Shown here: piece after piece, positions 4,020 to 10,965 of the stretch
Position numbering within the stretch: position 1 is the stretch's first letter
Layout of the letters: the number at the start of each line of letters is the position of its first letter
Assembly (NCBI GenBank): GCA_020829485.1
Contig: JAIVFU010000162.1
Location: 1-11,279 of the forward strand
Direction of reading: 5' to 3'
DNA from: Nostoc sp. CHAB 5834
GTDB taxonomy: Bacteria; Cyanobacteriota; Cyanobacteriia; Cyanobacteriales; Nostocaceae
Length of the DNA: 11,279 nucleotides
The notes under the pieces: model-generated
The model's input: the letters and a program-made list of their open reading frames with translations, nothing else
What the model was told of the DNA's origin: nothing
Database searches by the model: none
Translations under genes and position numbers: made by a program

Positions 4020-4658
4020 ATGAAGATTAAAGGTATTTTAGCTGTAGCTTTGGGTTTGGGTGCGATCGCTTCTTCAGGATTGCCTGCTACTGCAATTCAA
4101 TATGGTAGTGCTGATGTTTACCGTGTTGGCTCTGGATCATCAGCCGTGATCTACTTCCACGGCACAGCAAATTCTAGTATCAGCGCTGATATTGGCTATG
4201 TGAGTAAGCTTTCCTCCAAGCTGGCTGGTGCTTGCGGTGAAATCGTACTTTCTGGCAGCATTGTTGGCACATCTCCAACATTTAAAATAAATTCAACGAC
4301 AGTTACTGTCGCTTCATTGCCTACTCAACTGCTTCCCACCTGCACAAGTGGAAGTTTTGCAGAAGCTAGAAGCGCAAACTTCAAAACTCCTGATGGCAAG
4401 GTTGTATTAGTTGGTAATACAGCAGGAGCTAGCGCTACTCTTGATATCCCGAAAGCCACAGTTAAGACAGTCAAGATAAACGCCTGTGGATTTGGTTCTT
4501 TTAAGGGAAGTGATTCCGCACCCTTGCCAACCAGTTTTAAAGTAGGCTCGACAAACTACACAGTTGCCAGCCTGCCTGATGCTATAGCTGCGCCTAAATG
4601 TACTTCTGGTGTTGGTTATGTACCTGCATCTTGGTTGAGTGTTGGTGGTGGATCGTAA
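4020..4658 (+). CDS. Secreted protein with duplicated Cys-pair domain, function unknown
   Basis: A 212-aa protein with a clear signal peptide (MKIKGILAVALGLGAIASSG, likely cleaved after LPATA at about 25). The mature part is rich in Ser, Thr, Ala, Gly and Val with beta-strand alternation. It contains an internal duplication: unit A (71-111) and unit B (155-197). Each begins ACG, contains a SxTxVTVASLP / GSTNYTVASLP segment and ends CTSG; the paired cysteines are Cys72/Cys108 and Cys156/Cys194, likely disulphides. No known family is recognised. A repeat of small disulphide-bonded beta units suggests an extracellular or surface-associated protein. It is followed at once by a strong terminator, so it is probably monocistronic, next to polysaccharide genes. 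The ATG lacks a clear Shine-Dalgarno. Confidence 0.75.
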   Translation: MKIKGILAVALGLGAIASSGLPATAIQYGSADVYRVGSGSSAVIYFHGTANSSISADIGYVSKLSSKLAGACGEIVLSGSIVGTSPTFKINSTTVTVASLPTQLLPTCTSGSFAEARSANFKTPDGKVVLVGNTAGASATLDIPKATVKTVKINACGFGSFKGSDSAPLPTSFKVGSTNYTVASLPDAIAAPKCTSGVGYVPASWLSVGGGS

Positions 4659-4690
4659 TTTTCGTAAATTTTTTATGAATTAGCTGTATA

Positions 4691-4719
4691 AATGAGGTTG
4701 AAATTTCAGCCTCATTTTT
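4691..4719 (+). terminator. Rho-independent terminator
   Basis: AATGAGGTTGAAA (4691-4703) pairs with TTTCAGCCTCATT (4704-4716), with one G-T wobble, and is followed by a T run (4715-4719). It lies 33 nt after the stop of the secreted-protein gene and only 7 nt before the ATG of the next gene, so that gene either depends on read-through or has a promoter overlapping this region. Confidence 0.8.
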
Positions 4720-4726
4720 ATGTGTA

Positions 4727-6115
4727 ATGAATAAACTGATAACTCTTCTTTTTTGTCTTAGTATTATTCTAATTAATCCCTTTGGATTAGATAAAGGATT
4801 GATATGGACTCAGCCAAAAATCTTAATTGTTGAGTTAATTTGTATATTAAACTTATTTATAATTTCTCACTATAAATTGTACTTATCTAAGGCTTGGAAA
4901 CTAGCAGCAATGCTTTGGGGATTATTTATTATGATAGGAGCGATCGCAACAATCAACAGCCCCGAACCAGTGCGATCGCTCCTCGGACAATCTACCGCCA
5001 AAGATGGGCTTTTATACTGGGGATTAATTGCAGTTTTTACATTGAGCAATGCTTTATTATTGAAATTAAAGCCTAGTGTTGCAAAACATCAACTAAAAGG
5101 CTTAATAATTGGTGGTGTAATTCTTAGCTTAAGTATCTTTCCTCAAGTGTTCAACTGGCATATTGATTACACTGCTACATCAGGGCAATTATTCAAAAGT
5201 CATATTCTCAAAAGTATGATTTACAAGGAGCAGCAACCCATAGGGTTATACTCTCACAGGGGTTTTGCATCATTTACTCTTTCTTCAGTTGCCTTAATAG
5301 CAATGATTGGATGCCGTTGGAAGTGGATTAATAAAAGTGTTGTTATATCAGCCCTATCAATAATTATGCCTGCTCTACTGTTCACACAAACCAGAGCAGG
5401 ACTACTCGCATTGTTTATAAGTGCTGGTTATTTATTAGGAAAAAAGCATTATAAATTAATTGTTGCTACTGCGATCGCTTCTATTTTAATAATCACTATA
5501 TTCTCTCAAACCAGAAACGTTAACAATGAGTCAATAATTTCCAACTTGACATCAAATAGAGATTATCTTTGGCAAATATCAACTACTAGAATTAAAATGC
5601 GTCCTTTTGGATGGGGGTTTAATGGATTTGAAATTGCCTATCCACACCTTCCAGATGGCACAATCAAAACTCTGCCCATAACAGCAACCAAAGCCCACAA
5701 TCTGTTTATTGATTCTGCCTTATCAGTGGGAATTATAGGGTTAGTTGTGTATTTGGGATTGATAGTTTTCTGTCTATCGTGTGTTCTTAAATCGCCTTAT
5801 AGGGATATTGGGGCGGTTGCGATCGCATACCTCATTTTCACCTTTACATGGTATGAATCCGCCCAATATACACACATATTTTGGTGGTCTTTAAGCTTTT
5901 TTGACTATGAAAAGATTTCTCGTAACAATTCTGTTAGTAATGAGTTATCAGTTAACAGCCACAGCCCAGGCGCGGCCACACGGCAGTTACTACAAGTCGG
6001 CAGAGCCGCGAAATGCGCCACCGGGGAGTATCCCCGTGGACACTTTCGCGCCCAACGTACTGCCTCCCGAATTAGAAGCTGGGTTTCAGAAGCGAAAGCA
6101 AGAATATTTAAGTAA
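4727..6115 (+). CDS. O-antigen ligase/polymerase-like membrane protein (Wzy_C type)
   Basis: A 462-aa frame with many hydrophobic membrane segments up to about residue 392. Family signatures of O-antigen ligase / Wzy_C proteins are present: SHRGFASF (176-183), QTRAGLLALF (221-230, Arg223), a periplasmic loop with SNRDYLW (276-282) and PFGWGFNGFE (293-302), and KAHNLFIDSALSVGIIGL (322-339, His324). Such proteins join polysaccharide or oligosaccharide chains to lipid or protein acceptors, or polymerise repeats, on the outer face of the membrane. From about residue 392 the frame continues for 70 residues that are Arg/Ala/Ser-rich, have no membrane segment and overlap the next gene, which looks like out-of-frame translation; the ancestral stop may be lost. 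No ribosome site is visible at ATG 4727. Ligase versus polymerase cannot be told from sequence. Confidence 0.8.
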   Translation: MNKLITLLFCLSIILINPFGLDKGLIWTQPKILIVELICILNLFIISHYKLYLSKAWKLAAMLWGLFIMIGAIATINSPEPVRSLLGQSTAKDGLLYWGLIAVFTLSNALLLKLKPSVAKHQLKGLIIGGVILSLSIFPQVFNWHIDYTATSGQLFKSHILKSMIYKEQQPIGLYSHRGFASFTLSSVALIAMIGCRWKWINKSVVISALSIIMPALLFTQTRAGLLALFISAGYLLGKKHYKLIVATAIASILIITIFSQTRNVNNESIISNLTSNRDYLWQISTTRIKMRPFGWGFNGFEIAYPHLPDGTIKTLPITATKAHNLFIDSALSVGIIGLVVYLGLIVFCLSCVLKSPYRDIGAVAIAYLIFTFTWYESAQYTHIFWWSLSFFDYEKISRNNSVSNELSVNSHSPGAATRQLLQVGRAAKCATGEYPRGHFRAQRTASRIRSWVSEAKARIFK

Positions 6116-7790
6116 GTTTGAACCTGGTAAGTATGGAAGTACGGCGTATGAATATGAAAAAAATTCATACCCTAAAGCGATGATTGATTTTCTTAGAGGA
6201 AACAGGGAGAGTGCGATCGCATTCCTCCAAGCTGATGATGCAGATTCCTCTAAGAATAGCCACATTTTAGGGTTTGATTTTTACTCTGGTTTTACTTTGA
6301 AAGGGCAGATTAGAAAGTACTTTGGTTTCGGTCAGTTCCTCAACCCCAGCTATAAAACCAGGATGAGGCAAGCAATGAGAATTTTTACTAAAGTTGATCC
6401 CTTAACTCACCACTTTCCTACAAAACGCAAATTTTGGGAAAACTCACAGGATGACTGTGATACCTGGATTGATTGCAGGAATACAGATAACCTCCGCGCT
6501 ATGCGGGAAACTAGCGCCTACTTGATGGCGGAGGAGACTGGAAACGAGCGTACACGGCAAATCTACAAAGAAAGGATTGCTGATAGGGTGCGATCGCTCT
6601 ACCAAATTGGGCAGGGTGAATGGGATAGTGAGGCTTATCTAGGTCACGGGCTGACCACTTACGTTAATCTGTACGATTTTGCTAAAGATGAGGAAGTGAA
6701 GGCGATCGCAAAAGCTGCCCTTGATTGGTTTACTATCACCGGAGCGTTGAAATATTGGCGCGGTGGATTTGGGGGGCCATCAAAACGAGATTACAGTCAG
6801 GGGAACTGTGTCTGGTGTTCTGGTGCATCCCGCGCACTGGGTTTGTACTTTGGAGATTCACCAGTCAATGACAATACACAGGATTCTGATTTAGTCCACA
6901 TAATCAGTAGTAGTTATAGACCACCTGCCGCAGCTGTGGCACTGGCCAAAAAACAGTTCACTAAACCTTTGGAACTGCTTAATTCAAAACCTACTTATGA
7001 GAACTGGAAACCTGGGGGAACTGATAAACCACAGTTTTATGAAACTCTGTATTTTGGTAGCAGTTTTCAACTGGGGACACTGGCGCAAGGTTCCGGCGGT
7101 GACTGGAATGGATTTAAACTCATGGCTTATAACTCACACCGGGGCGTTGACTACTTCATTGCGGCGACTGGGACAGACGCGACTAAAATATCAACTTCGT
7201 CAGTGGGTAACAATGCTGTTGCTCAGTATCAAAACTTGGCTATTTGGCTAAATGATAAACCCGTGCCATTCCAGTTTTTTCTGCCTAAGTCTGCACAGGT
7301 CGAGTTACAAGCAGGAAAAATCTTTGTCAAGCTTGAAAAGACTTGGTTAGCGATCGCACCCATTAACCTACAATTTAGTGCTGTTAACAGCAATGTAAAA
7401 CGCTATCCAGATGACCAGATTTTAACTGCCATTACCACAGGACAGGAAAAAAGCGGTTTTACCTTGGAAGTAGGCGAGGCTGAAAGTTATGGAAGCTGGG
7501 AACAGTTTAAAAGGTCAATTTTATTAAATTCTAAATTGAAAATCAGTGATGGGACTGCTGAATATATTTCCTCTAAGAAAAAGGTGAAGTTACATCACCA
7601 GGGGCGAGAATTACCAAAAGTCTGGAGAGATGGACGTTACCATGATTGGCGAACTCATTATGATATTTACCGCAGTGATACCAGTAACATGAATAAAGTG
7701 CCTATTTATCAAGCCTGGAAGGGCGGAAAATTGGAAGTAATAGCAGGTGGTCAATATTCAAATTTCAGCGTCTTTGATAGACAAAACTAG
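5907..7790 (+). CDS. Secreted protein resembling alpha/alpha-toroid polysaccharide lyases
   Basis: A 627-aa exported protein: MKRFLVTILLVMSYQLTATA with cleavage likely after AQA (22). I start at ATG 5907; a TTG at 5901 is also in frame. The N-terminal half is helical with aromatic pockets: NTDNLRAMRETSAYLMAEETG (192-212), GEWDSEAYLGHGLTTYVNLYDFA (237-259), ALDWFTITGALKYWRGGFGG (271-290), a layout seen in alginate- and heparinase-type lyases and related glycan enzymes. From about 385 the chain becomes strand-rich (sheet domain), again as in lyases of this architecture. No catalytic residues can be named with certainty. Beside the ligase-like gene, a periplasmic or extracellular role in trimming or releasing a polysaccharide is likely. 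It overlaps the ligase-like frame at its start by 209 nt and the TolC-like gene at its end by 33 nt (convergent). Confidence 0.6.
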   Translation: MKRFLVTILLVMSYQLTATAQARPHGSYYKSAEPRNAPPGSIPVDTFAPNVLPPELEAGFQKRKQEYLSKFEPGKYGSTAYEYEKNSYPKAMIDFLRGNRESAIAFLQADDADSSKNSHILGFDFYSGFTLKGQIRKYFGFGQFLNPSYKTRMRQAMRIFTKVDPLTHHFPTKRKFWENSQDDCDTWIDCRNTDNLRAMRETSAYLMAEETGNERTRQIYKERIADRVRSLYQIGQGEWDSEAYLGHGLTTYVNLYDFAKDEEVKAIAKAALDWFTITGALKYWRGGFGGPSKRDYSQGNCVWCSGASRALGLYFGDSPVNDNTQDSDLVHIISSSYRPPAAAVALAKKQFTKPLELLNSKPTYENWKPGGTDKPQFYETLYFGSSFQLGTLAQGSGGDWNGFKLMAYNSHRGVDYFIAATGTDATKISTSSVGNNAVAQYQNLAIWLNDKPVPFQFFLPKSAQVELQAGKIFVKLEKTWLAIAPINLQFSAVNSNVKRYPDDQILTAITTGQEKSGFTLEVGEAESYGSWEQFKRSILLNSKLKISDGTAEYISSKKKVKLHHQGRELPKVWRDGRYHDWRTHYDIYRSDTSNMNKVPIYQAWKGGKLEVIAGGQYSNFSVFDRQN

Positions 7791-8849
7791 CAGCTTAATT
7801 GTGAATAGCGATCGCCGCATTTTAGCCCAAGCTCGATAAGTTGTAGCTTTTGTATTATCTAAAGTATTTTGTCTTGTCAAATAACTTTCAGTATCGCTGT
7901 TACCACGAACATAACGCAACTCAAACACTTTAAACTGGTCAACTGCTCTACTTGCTACTACCTGGGCTGTTTGAAAATCAGTCCGTGCCTCATCAAAACT
8001 GATAAGTGATTGGGCTACTTTATCCCTGATAGTATCTGCTAACTGTGCGCGGCTGCGCTGAAGTTCGGCCACTTTTACCTGAATATCAGAGATAGCGATC
8101 GCGTTGCGCTGCGCGTCAGCATTTCCCCCCTGGCTTCCCTGGAATAGTGGTATACCTATCACATTCAACAACCCATTAATTAGGTTAGTTCGACCACTAA
8201 ATATCCCGGCGATATTATCAATTAACCCTGTTCCTGGCGCTTGTGGCTGTCCTGCGGTGGGAGTAGGCCCTAATAAATATTGCAGTGCTGGTGTGAGAAT
8301 TCCCAGCCGAATAGATTTCCTGTTTCCCGCTTTCGCCTCCTCGATGCGGGAATTGGCCTCAGAGATACGGGTATCAATTTCTTTGAGCAAGGGACTTTGT
8401 GCGATCGCTCTATCCTGTAACTGTTGCAAACAAATAGATGATGTTTCTAAACATGGCAATCCACCCTTAAGCAGTCGCCACATATCATCATTCATTTCCC
8501 TCTCAAGAATCACATCGATGGAAGGCTTATTAAAGGGGTTCTGTTCAGGTTTGGGTAACTTTGAATCAGCATCCTGATCAGCCTGCTGTGCCTCTTCTGG
8601 CGATAAATCCTCCTGTGGCTGAACTTCAGGGGTTGTCTCGTCTGATGTGTCGGAATTTTCCCCACTTGGCACTGTTGGCACTGTTGGCACTGTTGGCACT
8701 GTTGGCACTGTTGGCGGGGTTGTCGGGGTTGACGGGCTTTTATTGGCTGGTACTTTGATTGGAACTGGTGGGGGTGACTGTGCTTGTACTTCCCCCATTC
8801 TTAGAGGAAACAGCAGCGCTAATAGTAACAGTAGTCGTGTACTTACCAT
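7758..8849 (-). CDS. Short TolC-like outer-membrane efflux protein
   Basis: A 363-aa protein from ATG 8849, chosen because it places the signal peptide (VSTRLLLLLALLFPLRMGEVQA) at the N-terminus; an in-frame ATG at 8888 would bury it behind 13 residues. After a Pro/Thr linker with five TVP units (47-61) and an acidic segment, the chain shows LQDRAIAQSPLLKEIDTRISEANSRIEEAKAGN, the way TolC-family repeats begin, and later a long coiled coil ending FELRYVRGNSDTESYLTRQNTL, the usual close of a TolC repeat. Only about one repeat's worth of the usual two is present, and a Gly/Pro/Ala-rich insert (about 185-245) lies between, so a complete barrel-tunnel is doubtful. It overlaps the upstream adaptor gene by 110 nt in another frame, so the two are almost certainly co-transcribed and translationally coupled. 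Confidence 0.6.
   Translation of the reverse strand: MVSTRLLLLLALLFPLRMGEVQAQSPPPVPIKVPANKSPSTPTTPPTVPTVPTVPTVPTVPSGENSDTSDETTPEVQPQEDLSPEEAQQADQDADSKLPKPEQNPFNKPSIDVILEREMNDDMWRLLKGGLPCLETSSICLQQLQDRAIAQSPLLKEIDTRISEANSRIEEAKAGNRKSIRLGILTPALQYLLGPTPTAGQPQAPGTGLIDNIAGIFSGRTNLINGLLNVIGIPLFQGSQGGNADAQRNAIAISDIQVKVAELQRSRAQLADTIRDKVAQSLISFDEARTDFQTAQVVASRAVDQFKVFELRYVRGNSDTESYLTRQNTLDNTKATTYRAWAKMRRSLFTIKLLVLSIKDAEI
8671..8715. repeat. Five tandem copies of a 9-bp unit
   Basis: ACTGTTGGC is repeated five times without error, encoding TVP five times in the linker of the TolC-like protein on the minus strand. Copy number change would lengthen or shorten the linker without shifting frame. Confidence 0.95.
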
Positions 8850-9942
8850 CCTTACCCACCCAAGGTTTAATTCGCCTAATGTATCCATTACGAGGCGATC
8901 GCAGCATCGGGATAAGTGCTAGTTTATCTTCAATGTTGGTGAGGGAAATTGCCAACTGTGCTAGTTGATAATCCCTATCCCTAACAGATTGGGCATATTG
9001 TTGCTGTTGCCGCGAATATTCCTGTTGGGTTTGGTTTTCTTGCTGTTGTCGCCTCGCCTCGTTCAAGTTGGCATCATATTCTGTTAATTGGCGACGATTT
9101 TGAGCGGCAATCAGTTTGGATTCAGCAACCTCTAAATCAGACTGTGCTAATCTCACATTTATCTGAAGTTGTTGCAATTCTTGCTGCTGGAGGATAGCAG
9201 AAGCGTTGAGTTTGGCTTTGCTTTGGTCAAGGGCAGAATTAGCCTGATCCATTTCTGATTGCAACTGCTTTAATTTAGCCTCCTCATGTTGCAAAATCTC
9301 AGTTGACAGTTTCATATCCCTCATTGACTGAATCATCTGCTCTTGTTCTGCCACCTTTTGAGATGCAATCTGGAACCCAGCCTCAGCATTCTCTGACTCT
9401 GCCCGTCGCTCTGGGTTGTCAGTTTTTAATAGCTGTGTACGCGCCTCCAGCAAGGATTGAGCCTGGGATAACTTCATCTTAGATTGTGCGATCGCTGCAC
9501 TTTCCTCTGAGAAAATAGCCGGGGGTAATGGCTTCAGCCCTAATGCTTGAGTTGGTTTGAAGGGTTCGGGAATAGCTTTAGATTTTAGATTATCAATTTG
9601 CAACTTGACAGATTTTTTCTGTTTGTCTAAGCGATCGCGTTCTGTAGAGTTATCAGATATTACATCCCCTTTTTTAATTTCTTGACCAACTCGAACCTTT
9701 AAAAATGACGGATTGTCAACACTGATACTCATTCTTAGAGGACGGTTTTGTTGCAATACTGCGATCGCAGAATCATCTACCTGATCGTCTGTATCAGACT
9801 CAGTAGTATTTTTAATAATTGCCTTACCTTGCGATTCTGCAACTGCTGTTTGATTTTGGGGATAATATTTAGCTGTAAAAATTAGTCCAGCTAGCCCAAT
9901 AGAAATATAAGTAATTAAGTTATTGGTATTAAACTCTTTCAT
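8740..9942 (-). CDS. HlyD/MFP-family periplasmic adaptor-like protein
   Basis: A 400-aa protein with an N-terminal membrane anchor (about 9-26). A half lipoyl/barrel-sandwich segment follows (72-95: SISVDNPSFLKVRVGQEIKKGDVI), then a long Gln-rich coiled coil (about 100-340), then the returning half (347-361: LRSPRNGYIRRIKPW) and a Ser/Thr-rich C-terminal tail (376-400). This is the order found in membrane-fusion proteins that bridge an inner-membrane transporter and a TolC-type channel. The beta-barrel domain usual after the lipoyl half is missing or replaced by the tail, so the C-terminus may be shortened. The downstream overlapping TolC-like gene is the natural partner. No ABC, RND or MFS pump lies in the window. 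One 11-mer repeat (9732-9742) lies in the lipoyl region and another (8798-8808) in the tail, also inside the overlap. Confidence 0.7.
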   Translation of the reverse strand: MKEFNTNNLITYISIGLAGLIFTAKYYPQNQTAVAESQGKAIIKNTTESDTDDQVDDSAIAVLQQNRPLRMSISVDNPSFLKVRVGQEIKKGDVISDNSTERDRLDKQKKSVKLQIDNLKSKAIPEPFKPTQALGLKPLPPAIFSEESAAIAQSKMKLSQAQSLLEARTQLLKTDNPERRAESENAEAGFQIASQKVAEQEQMIQSMRDMKLSTEILQHEEAKLKQLQSEMDQANSALDQSKAKLNASAILQQQELQQLQINVRLAQSDLEVAESKLIAAQNRRQLTEYDANLNEARRQQQENQTQQEYSRQQQQYAQSVRDRDYQLAQLAISLTNIEDKLALIPMLRSPRNGYIRRIKPWVGKDGKYTTTVTISAAVSSKNGGSTSTVTPTSSNQSTSQ

Positions 9943-10007
9943 GGCGCTGATTAATATATCTTTCTACCATCTCCTATAGTTCCCATTTCAGCAAACATTT
10001 TAATACT

Positions 10008-10033
10008 TGGAAGGCATAAATATACGCCTTCCA
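10008..10033 (-). terminator. Hairpin 3' of the HNH gene
   Basis: TGGAAGGC (10008-10015) pairs with GCCTTCCA (10026-10033) around a 10-nt AT-rich loop. It starts 12 nt after the stop of the minus-strand HNH gene and lies between it and the adaptor gene. No strong T run follows, so it may act as a weak terminator or processing site. Confidence 0.45.
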
Positions 10034-10044
10034 TTTCTACTTAA

Positions 10045-10842
10045 CTAAAACAATGGTATCTGATTGTAATTAGATTCCTTTTTACCGAGAATTTTAAGAA
10101 TCTTATTCCAACGCTTGACAGAATAAAACGGCTGTTCTTTATACCATTCCATTGGATCGGCATTATGCTTTGAAGAATTACACCGAGGACAAGCTGGAAG
10201 AAAGTTTCCCAAACAATCTGGACCTCCTTTGGATATTGCAATGAAGTGATCAAGTGTTAGTTGTTCTTTTAAACCACAGTAAGCACACTTGTTATCAAAC
10301 TGTTTATATAAGTATTCAATTTGCTCAAGATTGTAAGCAGCATGATGATTGTTTTCTTTTCTCGACCTTCTTTTTCTAGAGTGAAAATTGCACACTTGAC
10401 GAAAGTAACTTAAATTTTGTTGATATTCACTTCGCTTTTTAGCTCTGATTTCTTCACGATTCTCTGCATAATATTTCCGAAGTCTTATTCTATTAGCTGC
10501 TAGAATTTGTTCTCTATTCTCCTCATATTTTTGTTTTCTCTGTTCTTTTATTCGATCACGATTTAATTCTTGGTACTTTTGACTATACTGCCTTCTATAT
10601 TCAGGATTATTTTTATGGAACTGACGATTACATCTTATTGAAGTTTCTCTGTTTCTCTGATATCTTTTCTTATTCCAATCTGGATCTTGTAAAATACGCT
10701 GTTTGTAAATTTCTTTTTCGCATTCCAGACAACCCTTGGTGTTTTTCCTTCTGAGACTTTTTCCAGTTGTATTCCATTCATGCCCTCTTTTGCACAAAGA
10801 GCCAAGATAAAGCTTTTCTGCATTAAAGTCTATAATATTCAT
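10045..10842 (-). CDS. HNH endonuclease with N-terminal zinc-finger-like motif
   Basis: A 265-aa protein in three parts. The N-terminus has LCKRGHEW and CLEC (C17, H21, C38, C41), a small zinc-binding unit often found ahead of HNH domains. Residues about 50-165 are very basic and helical, with recurring NREx / YxxNRE segments likely to contact DNA. The C-terminus is a complete HNH nuclease: CAYC (186-189), LDHF with Asp198-His199, LGNF with Asn213 and ACPRCNSSK (C218, C221). All expected ligands are present, so it should be active. It ends QIPLF (261-265), close to the beta-clamp-binding consensus. It could be a homing, phage-type or defence nuclease; no intron or intein host is visible. It is AT-rich and in a HIP1-free stretch. 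Its ATG follows AGG at 5 nt and a hairpin in the leader. Confidence 0.85.
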   Translation of the reverse strand: MNIIDFNAEKLYLGSLCKRGHEWNTTGKSLRRKNTKGCLECEKEIYKQRILQDPDWNKKRYQRNRETSIRCNRQFHKNNPEYRRQYSQKYQELNRDRIKEQRKQKYEENREQILAANRIRLRKYYAENREEIRAKKRSEYQQNLSYFRQVCNFHSRKRRSRKENNHHAAYNLEQIEYLYKQFDNKCAYCGLKEQLTLDHFIAISKGGPDCLGNFLPACPRCNSSKHNADPMEWYKEQPFYSVKRWNKILKILGKKESNYNQIPLF

Positions 10843-10870
10843 GTTGACCTACTCACATTAGGTTGACCAT

Positions 10871-10916
10871 GTTTCGGGGTGTTACCAGCACCGCCGAAAC
10901 ATATTATTGAATTATA
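10871..10916 (-). promoter_or_regulatory. Promoter and 5'-leader hairpin of the HNH gene
   Basis: A TATAAT box on the minus strand (10916-10911) is followed about 10 nt later by a stem-loop: GTTTCGG and GGTG (10871-10881) pair with CACC and CCGAAAC (10889-10900), with one bulged base and a 7-nt loop. The hairpin would lie at or very near the 5' end of the HNH mRNA, about 28 nt before the ATG. It could protect the transcript or control translation. Confidence 0.5.
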
Positions 10917-10965
10917 CCTTATATAAACTAGAAAAATTTGCTTTATTTGAGTAGATAACTAATAT

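Noticed and set aside
5905..6168. Minus-strand 87-aa frame under the ligase/lyase overlap
   Set aside because: It is antisense to the signal-peptide region of the lyase-like gene and without ribosome site or family features.
8104..8968. Several plus-strand frames across the TolC-like and adaptor genes
   Set aside because: They are antisense shadows; repeats such as GTVGTVG simply mirror the 9-bp tandem repeat.
9430..9447. TAGCTGTGTACGCGCCTC in the adaptor gene as a fifth operator
   Set aside because: Only the GTGTACGCGC core matches; the arm symmetry is lost, there is no promoter, and it lies inside a coding sequence.
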